DNA of 56,220 bases from Bacteroidales bacterium (GCA_014860575.1 JACZJK010000012.1:1-56220), one strand, 5' to 3'. Numbered from the stretch's first letter, positions 34,112 to 43,131 are shown. The notes: generated by a model not told the origin, from the sequence alone. Program-made: numbers and translations.

Positions 34112-36322
34112 CTATAATGTTACTCTCACTCCCGCATACAACTTCCTACCAATGATCGGCCCCCAAACCATGGAGGAATCGAAATAATTTCCGAAAGGAT
34201 CGTCAGCAGCAATGATAGGGTCTTTTTGTACAAAATCCGTAAGGTTCTCAACGCCGCCATACACACTCCATTTCCTGAAAAATTTGCTCACCTGGGCGTG
34301 AATAATCGTGTAGGCAGGTGAATTTCCCGGACGTTGATACTGTTCCGGGTTCATCTGCGTGCCAGGTAACCTGGCATCGCCATTAAGTTGGGTTGTGAAA
34401 TCGAATTGCCATTTGCGCAGGTTGGTGGCGTACGATAAATTCACAAGCCCTTTGTAACGGTTCACCAGGGGTTTGCGAACCAATTCTTCCTGCTGGGTCA
34501 CACGAACATCGTTCCAGCGGTAAGCCAGCACAAGGTCAAGATTTTTGATGGGTTCCCAAAGCATTTCAAGCTGCAAACTGTTGGAATAGGCCTGCCCATC
34601 AAGGTTGTAAATATATATTTCGTTTGTGCTTTGATCCATATCAATAATTACCTGGTCGGTGAAGGATGTTCTATAGAATTCACCGCTCAGGGTCATTTTA
34701 CGGCCATCAATCACGAAGCAGCGGCTCAGGTTCAGACCATAGTTGATGGCTTTTTCCATCCTGGGTTGTTCCTGAATCACCAGCCTTCGCGAGGTTGCCA
34801 GCAAATGATTATTCTCTGCAATGATGCGTGCACTTCGATAGCCCATGCCAGCGGATGCCCTAACGGTTGTGTTGCTGTCAATTTCATACCTCACATGCAT
34901 ACGCGGGGTCGTAAAAAAGCCATACTCGTTATGATGATCGGCCCTGATGCCGGCAATGGCGGTCAATCCACGGGAGTTATTATAGGTATATTGGAAAAAC
35001 GCACCGGGAACTATGTCTGTTGGCCCGAAAATGCTGTCGTTCAACACTTCATCATAGCGGTCGTACATAAAACTTGCACCGGTAGTATACGTATGCGCTG
35101 TGCTATTGATGTAAGACTGGAACAAAAGATTTGAATACAAACTCTGCTGGGTTCCTTCATACAAATTCATTCCATAAGCCGCAACGCGGTTATGATAACT
35201 TGCATTGGTGATCCAACCGATACTTGTTCCTGCCCTGCGATGCGACAACCAGCCAATTTTGGAGAAAGCCTCCACATGTGTGGTTTTGACATCAATCAGA
35301 TATGGGTTGTCGAAATTCACAACGTTTTCGGGTAGTTCAAGCATTTGTCCGCCTTTGCGGTCTTCATACAATCCTCTTATTCCGAACCGCATTTCCCACT
35401 GATGGTTCATATAATTCCAGCGGTTCATGATATTGATCTGCTCTGTGAGTGGATGGTCAATAAACGAATCGCCATTGTGATCCACTTTCCGGTCAACCTT
35501 GCTGACATGTGCCAGGATGCTGGTGCTCAGCTTATCATTGAGCTTAACGGCAGCATCGGCATTGAATTCCACCTGGCCAACATCGCCAAAGAAGAGATCA
35601 AGCGAAACATCCTCAGTAAGTTCCGGCTTTTTGTACTCCACATTGATCTGACCCGAAACCGATTCAAAACCGTTGATCACAGAGGAGGTTCCTTTGCTTA
35701 CCTGTATGGATTTCATCCAGGGGCCGGGAATATACATCAGTCCGTAGGTGGACGACAGGCCTCGTAGATTAGGAATATTTTCAAACATCATCTGGCTGTA
35801 TTTACCCGGAATTCCAAGCAACTGAATTTGTTTGGCGCCGGAAATTGCATCGGCATACGAAACATCTACTGAGGCATTGGTTTCAAAACTCTCGGAAAGG
35901 TTGCAACAAGCTGCTTTTTGCAGTTCGGCTTGAGTGATCACCTGAGTTTGAATGGTGCTCAAACTGGAAAGATGTGATCCGGCACGGCGGGCAGTGATTT
36001 CAGCGCCCTCAAGTTCAATGGCAGATTCAAGAACAACTTCAAATCGCTTTTGCGATCCAACCTGGAGGGTATCAGTGTTGAAACCGATATAACTGATAAC
36101 GAGCCGGTCATTGCCTTCAATTCTATCAATGCCGAAATTTCCTTTATCATCGGTTACCGTTCCGGTTTGGGTTCCAGTCCAATAGACATTCACGCCAACA
36201 AGTGGATGTTTGTGGCCCTGGTCATTTTTTTCATACACCACTCCCTTTATGTCTTGCGCTTGCAGGGAATATCCAAGTAAGATGAGTGGCAAAATCAAGA
36301 ATATTTTTCTAATTGTGTTCAT
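34112..36322 (-). CDS. TonB-dependent outer-membrane receptor (metal-module type)
   Basis: A 736-residue receptor with a signal peptide (MNTIRKIFLILPLILLGYSLQAQ; start at 36322, since the frame upstream is unconserved). A CarboxypepD_reg-like beta-sandwich (about 24-110; GVVYEKND, GTVTDDKGNFGI) precedes the plug domain (about 120-230), which carries a CC pair in QKAACCNLSESFE and the run ASVDVSYADAISGAKQI. A 22-strand barrel follows, ending in GRKLYAGVRVTL. No SusD-like gene accompanies it. Position between a Cys-rich protein and a periplasmic HMA protein suggests import of a metal or metal complex, copper being the best guess. Confidence 0.88.
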   Translation of the reverse strand: MNTIRKIFLILPLILLGYSLQAQDIKGVVYEKNDQGHKHPLVGVNVYWTGTQTGTVTDDKGNFGIDRIEGNDRLVISYIGFNTDTLQVGSQKRFEVVLESAIELEGAEITARRAGSHLSSLSTIQTQVITQAELQKAACCNLSESFETNASVDVSYADAISGAKQIQLLGIPGKYSQMMFENIPNLRGLSSTYGLMYIPGPWMKSIQVSKGTSSVINGFESVSGQINVEYKKPELTEDVSLDLFFGDVGQVEFNADAAVKLNDKLSTSILAHVSKVDRKVDHNGDSFIDHPLTEQINIMNRWNYMNHQWEMRFGIRGLYEDRKGGQMLELPENVVNFDNPYLIDVKTTHVEAFSKIGWLSHRRAGTSIGWITNASYHNRVAAYGMNLYEGTQQSLYSNLLFQSYINSTAHTYTTGASFMYDRYDEVLNDSIFGPTDIVPGAFFQYTYNNSRGLTAIAGIRADHHNEYGFFTTPRMHVRYEIDSNTTVRASAGMGYRSARIIAENNHLLATSRRLVIQEQPRMEKAINYGLNLSRCFVIDGRKMTLSGEFYRTSFTDQVIIDMDQSTNEIYIYNLDGQAYSNSLQLEMLWEPIKNLDLVLAYRWNDVRVTQQEELVRKPLVNRYKGLVNLSYATNLRKWQFDFTTQLNGDARLPGTQMNPEQYQRPGNSPAYTIIHAQVSKFFRKWSVYGGVENLTDFVQKDPIIAADDPFGNYFDSSMVWGPIIGRKLYAGVRVTL

Positions 36323-36404
36323 ACGTTCCTGTATTAGTATTGTTAGCAAATAGTGGTTCAAGGCTGTAAAAGCCTTAAACACCGGAGATTATCCGGCAAT
36401 TAAA

Positions 36405-36896
36405 CTAACAAACAGGAATGTCAAACTTTAACTGGTGCACAGCAGTAAGGAACTGCCGGCCGTAAACAGGTGGGGATGGATCGGAATAAAAACTTTCGGC
36501 AATTATTTTAGTTTCAGTATCTGAAATGATATCTGAAACAATTATGGCCATTAAAACTGAAAGCTCAAGTGCAGTTGCTTTTTCCTGCGAAACCTGGTAT
36601 TCCGAATCTATCTGAATAATTTCAATATTGGTTTTGCAGCATCCGTCAACATCGCAACTACTCTCATGCTCGCAAGTATTATGTGAAGATTCGCTGCAGC
36701 AAGATTTGGTTTCAACCGCTTTGGCTGAGCAACACGATTCACCTTGATTATCGCTGCAAGTTACCTCAACAAATACCGAAGCAATCTTTTGGTCAGAGCA
36801 ACCGCAATAATGTTCATACACAGAAATTCCAACCGTAAACGCAAGCATCAGCGCTACAAGAAAGAGGGATGTTATTTTCTGTGTGAAGTTTTGCAT
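36405..36896 (-). CDS. Cys-rich membrane-anchored protein of the metal module
   Basis: A 163-residue protein with one N-terminal hydrophobic helix (TSLFLVALMLAFTVGISVYE) followed by HYCGCSDQ. Residues 30-90 hold 11 cysteines, several as CC pairs (SCCSAK, KSCCSES, GCCKTN), plus His residues; a twelfth Cys is the C-terminal residue. Bacteroidota have a family of small proteins with HYC after a first helix near copper and TonB genes, to which this seems to belong. A metal-binding or metal-sensing role at the membrane is inferred. It is the first gene of the module and has a promoter-like element at 36907-36914. Confidence 0.6.
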   Translation of the reverse strand: MQNFTQKITSLFLVALMLAFTVGISVYEHYCGCSDQKIASVFVEVTCSDNQGESCCSAKAVETKSCCSESSHNTCEHESSCDVDGCCKTNIEIIQIDSEYQVSQEKATALELSVLMAIIVSDIISDTETKIIAESFYSDPSPPVYGRQFLTAVHQLKFDIPVC

Positions 36897-36906
36897 AATA
36901 ATGGTG

Positions 36907-36914
36907 CAAAGATA
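36907..36914 (-). promoter_or_regulatory. -7 element of the metal module
   Basis: CAAAGATA, i.e. TATCTTTG on the minus strand, ends about 11 bases before the start of the Cys-rich gene. Confidence 0.45.
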
Positions 36915-37199
36915 CTAAAAAACCGTAGTCTTATAACTATGAATCAATCAACAACTCATGATTCCCCATTGTTCAGCGGCGATCCAGATTACTAAAATCC
37001 AAGCATGGGTTTTTGAATTTTTTTTAAGATAAATAACATAATGCTGACATCTTGCTATTGCTTTTCGCCCCAAAATATTTGTATCTTTAACACATAATTC
37101 TGGCCTGGCTACCTCATCGCTAATTCCGCTAACTCAGTTTACTACCTGTCAAACTGATTAAGCCAGTTTTTCTTTCAGTTTTCATTAAATTTTAACCCC
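36915..37199. other. Intergenic region without recognised gene
   Basis: Divergent region between the metal module and the truncated T9SS gene. Only a near-match promoter (TATCTTTA at about 37092) was noticed. Confidence 0.5.
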
Positions 37200-37391
37200 A
37201 TGCACAGAAATCAACACCTTCTGTTCTCCAGCCTCTTTCTACTCTGGACTTCAATGAATTTGTCAGCCCAGCAAGGCAACGTAGCCGCCGGAGGCGAGGC
37301 CACCGGCACCGGAGGCAATATGAGTTTTTCCGTCGGACAAACGGATTTCCTCTGTTACAGTAATGAACACGGCAGCCTGAAACCTCGCTAA
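37200..37391 (+). pseudogene. N-terminal fragment of a T9SS-secreted protein
   Basis: A 63-codon frame with a signal peptide (about residues 1-23, ending NLSAQ) followed by QGNVAAGGEATGTGGNMSFSVGQTDF and SNEHGSLKP. This G-G-E-A-T-G / SxGQTDY run is a common mature N-terminus of Bacteroidota surface proteins that end in a T9SS sorting domain, which are hundreds of residues long. Here the frame stops right after it, so the gene body is missing. Twenty bases downstream lies a copy of the islet repeat (37411-37464), which may mark the deletion or recombination point. Confidence 0.65.
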
Positions 37392-37410
37392 TTTTCAATC
37401 GAATAGCTAC

Positions 37411-37464
37411 AGTTGAGAGGGATTCGCAATTCTGCTCTGAACACCGGGTAATTTAAAATTATCC
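37411..37464 (-). repeat. Islet repeat, distant copy F
   Basis: Aligns without gaps to 18345-18397 (copy B) at about three quarters identity by eye. On the minus strand it translates as DNFKLPGVQSRIANPSQL before a stop, compared with DNYKLSGVPSGITNTTQRG in copy B. It lies about 19 kb from the main islet, between a truncated T9SS gene and FISUMP genes. Confidence 0.6.
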
Positions 37465-37541
37465 AAAAACTAAAGATCTGAAAACCAAAAGCAATGACTA
37501 TAATGTAAAACACACTTTTACGAACCTAAACACAAATTACC

Positions 37542-38345
37542 ATGAAGAAAACAAACAAACTTTGCTTAACAATTGCCCTGCTTGGGGCAATGGCAATGCT
37601 TTTAAGCAACTGCAAAAATGTTGAACCCAATACGACATTTAACCCCGATGGAAAAACAGGAACGGTAAAGGATATTGAAGGCAATGCATATGCCATAATT
37701 AAAATCGGGGACCAATGGTGGATGGCCGAAAACCTGAAAACAACCAAATACCGCAACGAAACGACGATTGATTATCCCGGCACTGATAACGATACCTGGG
37801 CAAATGACACCAAAGGTGCTTTTGCCTGGTTCGATAATGATATCGCCTGGAAAGACAGCTACGGCGCCTTGTATAATTGGCATGCCATAAATAATACCAA
37901 TGGTTTGTGCCCCACGGGATGGCATGTACCCAGTGAATCTGAATGGGCGCAATTGATTGATTATGTAGTTGTACAAGGTTTTCCCAATGAATCCGATAAC
38001 CCTGAAGGCGCCGGCAATGCACTCAAATCCTGCCGGCAGGAAAACTCACCACTGGGTAATGATTGCAACACCACGGTGCACCCAAGATGGGAAGAAGACG
38101 AAATTCATCACGGATTTGATGAGTTTGGTTTTTCAGGCCTTCCGGGAGGTGTCCGAAACCACGACGGTGACTTCGGCACCAATGGTTTCTTTGGTGGTTG
38201 GTGGAGTACTTCCGGGAAAGATAGCGGTTTAGCCTGGGGACTGGACAATGGTGGCAGTGCTTCCTACGGAGAAACCAATAAGGAGTTCGGGCTTTCCGTC
38301 CGTTGCATCATGGATCAGGCAAAAACAAAAGATTTAATTGAATGA
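37542..38345 (+). CDS. FISUMP-domain lipoprotein (paralogue 1)
   Basis: A 267-residue protein with a lipoprotein signal: the Cys of LLSNC at residue 24 should be lipidated. The mature part is one 'Fibrobacter succinogenes major paralogous' domain: DIEGNAYAIIKIGDQWWMAENLKTTKYRN near 46-75, YGALYNWHA, CPTGWHVPSESEWAQL near 125, LPGGVRN and the C-terminal LSVRCIMD. Function of these surface domains is unknown; they are often present in many copies per genome. Relative to the paralogue at 39172 it has an extra loop between residues 145 and 190. Its 5' flank closely resembles that of the paralogue, indicating duplication. Confidence 0.85.
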   Translation: MKKTNKLCLTIALLGAMAMLLSNCKNVEPNTTFNPDGKTGTVKDIEGNAYAIIKIGDQWWMAENLKTTKYRNETTIDYPGTDNDTWANDTKGAFAWFDNDIAWKDSYGALYNWHAINNTNGLCPTGWHVPSESEWAQLIDYVVVQGFPNESDNPEGAGNALKSCRQENSPLGNDCNTTVHPRWEEDEIHHGFDEFGFSGLPGGVRNHDGDFGTNGFFGGWWSTSGKDSGLAWGLDNGGSASYGETNKEFGLSVRCIMDQAKTKDLIE

Positions 38346-38422
38346 ATCAGCGCATTATGCTATAGAACTGCCAAATCGAACCCTGATAAATTAAAACTAT
38401 AAATCAACAAAATAAGATTGCC

Positions 38423-39115
38423 ATGAAAATGAAACATTTACCTTTTGCAGTTTTTGGATTTCTTTCACTGGTGCTGATCTCCTGCGCTCCGGTTTATATT
38501 CCAAATGTAATCAATGCCCCGCTGCTCTCCAATGCCGGAGAGGTGCAGCTAACTGTTTATACAGCAACTTCTGGTTTTGATCCCCAGTTTGCATTAGCAC
38601 TTTCTGATAATATTGGTATAATGCTAAACGGAAGTTTTGATGAAATAACTTACCAGGACTCCGATGACTACCGTAAACACAAGTTTTTCGAAATGGGTGC
38701 CGGTTACTATAAAAAGCTAAACGAGAATTTCCGATTCGAAACTTTCGGCGGTTATGGGTTTGGTACAATACAGGCCGATGGCAGCAACTATCAGTGGATT
38801 TCGCAGTGGGATTCGCATACTGCAATCAATTCAAAAAGGTTTTTTTTTCAACCTGCTGTTGGTGCAACCTTCCAGCCTATAGAATTCTGTTTTTCAGCGA
38901 GGATTGTACATCTGAGGCTTACCCAGAAAGACAGAAGTTCCCAAAGTATGTTCTTTGAACCTGCAGTGACCGGAAAGCTTATCTATAAGCGTTTGAGGGG
39001 GGTTATGCAGCTTGGCTTCTCACTACCAGTAGGTTCTTATGATCTGGCTCTTGAATACCAGCCAGTTATGCTTTCGTTAGGCCTCGGTGTTAACTTCGGA
39101 AAACTGAATGAGTAG
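38423..39115 (+). CDS. Putative outer-membrane lipoprotein
   Basis: A 230-residue protein with a lipobox at LVLISCAP (Cys about residue 21). The rest is rich in Gly and aromatic residues in alternating patterns (FFEMGAGYYKKLNENFRFETFGGYGFG; the last strand YQPVMLSLGLGVNFGKLNE), as in small outer-membrane barrels or porin-like domains. I do not recognise the family. It sits between two paralogous FISUMP genes in the same direction, with gaps of 77 and 56 bases, so the three may be one transcription unit. Confidence 0.6.
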   Translation: MKMKHLPFAVFGFLSLVLISCAPVYIPNVINAPLLSNAGEVQLTVYTATSGFDPQFALALSDNIGIMLNGSFDEITYQDSDDYRKHKFFEMGAGYYKKLNENFRFETFGGYGFGTIQADGSNYQWISQWDSHTAINSKRFFFQPAVGATFQPIEFCFSARIVHLRLTQKDRSSQSMFFEPAVTGKLIYKRLRGVMQLGFSLPVGSYDLALEYQPVMLSLGLGVNFGKLNE

Positions 39116-39171
39116 CTGTTCAATGTTATTTAAAACACAGCACACTTTTATTTACCTAAACCCAAAGTACC

Positions 39172-39906
39172 ATGACAAAAACAAACAAACTCAACCTCAC
39201 AATTGCCCTGCTTGGGGCATTGGCATTGCTTTTCAGTAACTGCAAAAAAGATGACGACGAAAAGGCCATTACCGTTAAAGATATTGACGGCAATGTATAT
39301 AAAACGGTAAAAATAGGCGAGCAGGTTTGGATGGCCGAAAACCTGCGCACAACACGCTACAATGATGGCATCAACATACCGACAGGACACACCAATGAAC
39401 AATGGATTGGCCTGGAGACCGGCGCTTACGCCATTTCCCCACATACAGTTATTATTGATGGCCTCAACTCCGATACAGAAGTCCTGGAGGCCTATGGTGC
39501 ATTGTATAACTGGTTCGCTGTTGAAACCGGTAAGCTTTGCCCTGCCGGCTGGCATGTACCCAGCCTGGATGAGTTGACAACGCTTATTAACAATGCCGGC
39601 GGTATACAAAGTGCAGGTGGTAAACTGAAGAGTATCAGAACTTCTCCTGAGCCCCATCCCCGCTGGTGGAGCCCAAATACCGGCGCCACTGACGACTTTG
39701 GCTTTTCAGCCCTGCCTGGCGGTGTACGCCAGTTTCACGATGGAAGATGCTTTGATATTGGTGGCAGTGGTTACTTGTGGAGCATTACTGTGGCAGAACC
39801 AACTTTGGGTTCCGGGATAGTTATGGAATACAGCGAAGGATATGCCTTTACTTATGACGGTTTCCATCAAAATAACGGGTTCTCCGTCCGGTGCATCCGG
39901 GATTAG
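39172..39906 (+). CDS. FISUMP-domain lipoprotein (paralogue 2)
   Basis: A 244-residue protein with lipobox Cys in LLFSNCKK (about residue 24) followed by an acidic stretch (KKDDDEK) that fits the Bacteroidota surface-export signal of lipoproteins. The FISUMP domain shows DIDGNVYKTVKIGEQVWMAENLRTTRYND, YGALYNWFAV, CPAGWHVPSLDEL, LPGGVRQ and FSVRCIRD. The signal-peptide DNA is nearly identical to that of paralogue 1 at 37542, and so is the sequence just upstream (CTAAACnCAAA then ACCATGA). Its stop is one base from the convergent C25 peptidase stop. Confidence 0.87.
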   Translation: MTKTNKLNLTIALLGALALLFSNCKKDDDEKAITVKDIDGNVYKTVKIGEQVWMAENLRTTRYNDGINIPTGHTNEQWIGLETGAYAISPHTVIIDGLNSDTEVLEAYGALYNWFAVETGKLCPAGWHVPSLDELTTLINNAGGIQSAGGKLKSIRTSPEPHPRWWSPNTGATDDFGFSALPGGVRQFHDGRCFDIGGSGYLWSITVAEPTLGSGIVMEYSEGYAFTYDGFHQNNGFSVRCIRD

Positions 39907-39907
39907 A

Positions 39908-41974
39908 TCATTCAATTAAAAACTTCCCCGTAAAACGTTCAATATTGGTTATCGCTTCTAAAATATACAATCCTGGTTTCAGGATACTGGTTTTTATGAT
40001 AAAAGGATTTGCTGAACCCTGTTTACTTTGTGTCAAAACTACTTGTCCGTTCATGGAAAAGATATTTGCCAACTGCAACTCTCCTGCTTTATCAGGCAAT
40101 TGAAAGATGATTTCGTTGAGGGTTGGATTGGATGAAATACTCATGACGGCCTGTTCAACCGGAATATCCGCAAGACCTGTGAGATTGTCGGTGTAAATTT
40201 TCATGGCCGGATCACCAAGAATATTGTGTGCATAAAAACACCAGCGAAGAGCGCCTTCTTCCCACTGCCCCGGAGCTGTAACCCAGGGAGCGGTTCGTAT
40301 CTTGGAATGCTGCTGGGTTTCGCCAATGCGATCATAGCCAAGCGTGTAAAGTGAATGTACAAATTCACGGTGCAGATGAGCGGAAGGGCCTTCAGTCTGA
40401 CCTTCATTGAACCAACCGTAACGACTGTTAAATGCAATAGCTACGGCAAAGTTTTGGATCTTGAGCATGTTTTCTCCAATGCAGTCGCTGTAATCAAAAG
40501 CGCCGCAGATGCAGCCATGGGAATACACAATGCAGTAATTATGATCAGTTCCATTTACGCCGCTGAAATTCGCATCGGTGATATCTGAATTATACATGCG
40601 CATTGCGTAATTATAGTTGCTATGCCCGGAATGATGTATAAGCGTTTTTCCGCTATTGATCCTGGAACGCAGTTGCGACACGGACCAGTTTCCCAGATCA
40701 CGGTCATACATTTTCTCAATTTCAAGCCCGGGTGTGATGCCATTGGTAATATATCCATTGGCATCCTGATAGCCAATTAACAGATCAAGATAATCTCCAC
40801 CCCAGGTTAATGGACCATCATACAAGTGTTCACCAACCAGTAAGCTATTCTTCAATTCGTTGGCCACAGGTTCAGCCTGATATTTGTATATTTTGTTCAG
40901 CATTTTTAACTGCTCTGCTGCTGTGCTATAAGGCAACCTGGCAACAGCAATCTCAGGAAGCAGGTCATCTTCTCCGGGTTCGCCCCAAAGGTTATTCCCG
41001 TTATTATTCCACGAACCATCAAGCGAAGCATAATATAAATCGGAAGGAATATCATCATCTTCGTAAACCATTGAAGACTGCACATGGCAATAAAATCCGC
41101 GATAAGGAACATGCTCAATATCACCTCCCAGCAATACAAACCTGACATCATCATCCTGATATCTTTCAATAATGTAATTCCTGATTTTTTCCTGTAAATC
41201 AATGCCCGTGGCTATGGTGCTTATTTCGGTGGGGCTGATAATATCAGAACTCAGCGAGACAGAAGCGTAATAATCCCGCAGGTTATCAAAGGCGCTCATA
41301 AAAGATTCCGGCGTAATGATCAACATATCAAGCGAACCTTTCTTAGCCACAACAGGGTAATTTGGTAAATATTCAGGATTATCAACAAGATTAAGTATAG
41401 TTTCTTTAACAGCCTGGCGATCAGACAAATTTTTAAGAACTGATTTTGAATCATCAAACGGAGCAGTCTTGATGGTAACTACTGCTTTTGCGAACCAGGT
41501 TGCTTTTCCTTCGCCAGGGATGTAGGTTACCGGGCTGAAACTGCTCATGGCAATACTATGTCCGTTGAGTATTTCGGTGCGAAGGTTAAATTCATTTGGT
41601 TCGGGATATAACTTTTTTGAAGTGTAAAGCGAATGATCAATATAAAACTGACCCGACCCTCCTTTGGAAACAGGAGATGATGGCTGTTGTGGTAAAAGGT
41701 TCAGAACACCATCCAATTGAGATTCTTCCTGGAACTCAATAGTGATTGAAACTGCTTTTTCTCCGGCCGGAAGCAACACTTTTACTGCCTGATACGGAAG
41801 CATAGGTTCCCCAATACGGGCTTGCTGAACCAACCCATCAAAAGTCAACAATTGATATTGCCTGTGAAAAACAGTTTTGGGCTGTTGGAATGTGTAAGAA
41901 ATTGTAATTTCTTCAGCAAAGGTAAAAAGGCTGAGAAATGCTGATAATAATAGCAAGGTTGTAAATTTTCTCAT
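39908..41974 (-). CDS. Family C25 (gingipain-type) cysteine peptidase with T9SS sorting domain
   Basis: A 688-residue secreted peptidase from the ATG at 41974; the longer frame to 42073 lacks a signal peptide, while MRKFTTLLLLSAFLSLFTFA is one. After a propeptide-like region (about 25-210) comes the clan CD catalytic core: His in LIHHSGHSNY (about residue 448) and Cys in IVYSHGCICGAFD (about 486). The last 75 residues are a T9SS type A domain (SSNPTLNEIIFQL, then KPGLYILEA and a final IERFTGKFLIE). It should be exported by T9SS and act on proteins outside the cell. Specificity (Arg or Lys) cannot be read from this sequence. Confidence 0.88.
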   Translation of the reverse strand: MRKFTTLLLLSAFLSLFTFAEEITISYTFQQPKTVFHRQYQLLTFDGLVQQARIGEPMLPYQAVKVLLPAGEKAVSITIEFQEESQLDGVLNLLPQQPSSPVSKGGSGQFYIDHSLYTSKKLYPEPNEFNLRTEILNGHSIAMSSFSPVTYIPGEGKATWFAKAVVTIKTAPFDDSKSVLKNLSDRQAVKETILNLVDNPEYLPNYPVVAKKGSLDMLIITPESFMSAFDNLRDYYASVSLSSDIISPTEISTIATGIDLQEKIRNYIIERYQDDDVRFVLLGGDIEHVPYRGFYCHVQSSMVYEDDDIPSDLYYASLDGSWNNNGNNLWGEPGEDDLLPEIAVARLPYSTAAEQLKMLNKIYKYQAEPVANELKNSLLVGEHLYDGPLTWGGDYLDLLIGYQDANGYITNGITPGLEIEKMYDRDLGNWSVSQLRSRINSGKTLIHHSGHSNYNYAMRMYNSDITDANFSGVNGTDHNYCIVYSHGCICGAFDYSDCIGENMLKIQNFAVAIAFNSRYGWFNEGQTEGPSAHLHREFVHSLYTLGYDRIGETQQHSKIRTAPWVTAPGQWEEGALRWCFYAHNILGDPAMKIYTDNLTGLADIPVEQAVMSISSNPTLNEIIFQLPDKAGELQLANIFSMNGQVVLTQSKQGSANPFIIKTSILKPGLYILEAITNIERFTGKFLIE

Positions 41975-42033
41975 GGTCAAATTATTGAGTTGTAATACAA
42001 TAGGATTTTCTAACTGAGGAGTAACAATGCCCA

Positions 42034-42041
42034 CAAAGTTA
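42034..42041 (-). promoter_or_regulatory. -7 element upstream of the C25 peptidase
   Basis: CAAAGTTA, i.e. TAACTTTG on the minus strand, about 60 bases before the start at 41974; it also argues against the longer frame reaching 42073. Confidence 0.45.
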
Positions 42042-42221
42042 ACTATTTTGAAATCAGGTATTAATAATTTCAAATAAATGATAAAAGATTTAGAAAATTA
42101 GAAATTATGCATGCAACAAATTAGATTATTCAATAATTTTGAGAACCAATAAGCATCGTACTTGTTAATCATAAAAAACATGCTTCTATAATTGCTAATT
42201 TAGCGAACCGAGTTTTACATT

Positions 42222-43001
42222 ATGGATTATAAAATACTACAATCTTTCCATGCCGATGGCGTGTTGATCATTACAATTAGCCGCCCTGAAGCCCTGAACG
42301 CCCTGAATACCGAATTCTTTACTGAAATGGACAACCTCCTTGATGAGGTTGCCAAAGATGATTCGGTAAAAGTAATCCTGCTCACCGGCGAAGGCAAAGC
42401 CTTTGTAGCCGGCGCTGATATCGCTGAAATGGTAGTTAAAAACAGCAGCGAAGGCACAAAGTTTTCATCTCGCGGACAGGGCGTTTTCCTCAAGATGGAG
42501 AAACTGGATAAACCCATCATTGCAGCCATCAATGGTTTTGCTTTGGGCGGTGGACTTGAACTTGCTCTTGCATGCGATATCCGGCTTGCGTCCTCAAAAG
42601 CAAAATTCGGGCAACCGGAAGTAAACCTGGGTTTGATCCCGGGCTTTGCAGCCACGCAACGTTTACCACGTTTGATTGGAACCGGCAACGCCCTCTGGCT
42701 TTTAATGACCGCCGAAATCGTAGACGCCGCCGAAGCCCTGAGAATAGGCCTGGTTCAAAAAGTGTTCGAACCTGAAGTATTGATGGATATGGCTTTGGAG
42801 ATGGCAAAACTCATCGCCTCAAAAGGCCCGCGGGCCGTGAAAAAAATCAAGCAGGTGGTAAGAACAGGAATGGATTTGAATTTTGAATCCGGTAGCCGCA
42901 TCGAAGCTGATGAGTTCGGATCCCTTTTCGGCAACGAAGGCGAAGAAGGAATGAGAGCCTTTTTAGAAAAACGTAAACCCAATTTTAGTGGAACCACATA
43001 G
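42222..43001 (+). CDS. Enoyl-CoA hydratase (crotonase family)
   Basis: A 259-residue enzyme adding water across the double bond of enoyl-CoA. The oxyanion hole and acid/base regions are FVAGADIAEM, INGFALGGGLELALACDIR (first catalytic Glu) and GQPEVNLGLIPGFAATQRLPR (second Glu), both acidic residues present, so a true hydratase rather than an isomerase is likely. The next genes code for the following steps of the same cycle: dehydrogenase, thiolase, acyl-CoA dehydrogenase and Etf. The gap to the next gene (130 bases) carries an inverted repeat. A near-match promoter (TAATTTAG) lies about 20 bases upstream. Confidence 0.92.
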   Translation: MDYKILQSFHADGVLIITISRPEALNALNTEFFTEMDNLLDEVAKDDSVKVILLTGEGKAFVAGADIAEMVVKNSSEGTKFSSRGQGVFLKMEKLDKPIIAAINGFALGGGLELALACDIRLASSKAKFGQPEVNLGLIPGFAATQRLPRLIGTGNALWLLMTAEIVDAAEALRIGLVQKVFEPEVLMDMALEMAKLIASKGPRAVKKIKQVVRTGMDLNFESGSRIEADEFGSLFGNEGEEGMRAFLEKRKPNFSGTT

Positions 43002-43002
43002 A

Positions 43003-43078
43003 CACAATAGCCACATAGAAAACACATAGTTTTTTGTTTTTTACTATGTGAAACCTATGTGTCTATAACTCTATGTGG
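43003..43078. repeat. CACATAG/CTATGTG inverted repeat
   Basis: Words CCACATAGA and CACATAG on the left face ACTATGTG, CTATGTG and CTATGTGG on the right, across a T-rich centre. The inner stem CACATAGT...ACTATGTG (about 43025-43052) is exact. It resembles intergenic repeats common in Bacteroidota genomes and could fold in the mRNA between the crotonase and dehydrogenase genes. Confidence 0.6.
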
Positions 43079-43131
43079 TAATAAAATAATAATCGAAACT
43101 GGAAATCGGCAATCCGAAATAAATCAAAAAT

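Noticed and set aside
36744-36995. Plus-strand frame of 83 codons opposite the Cys-rich gene
   Set aside because: It is the complement of the Cys-rich coding region and promoter, has no signal or motif, and the minus-strand reading explains the sequence better.
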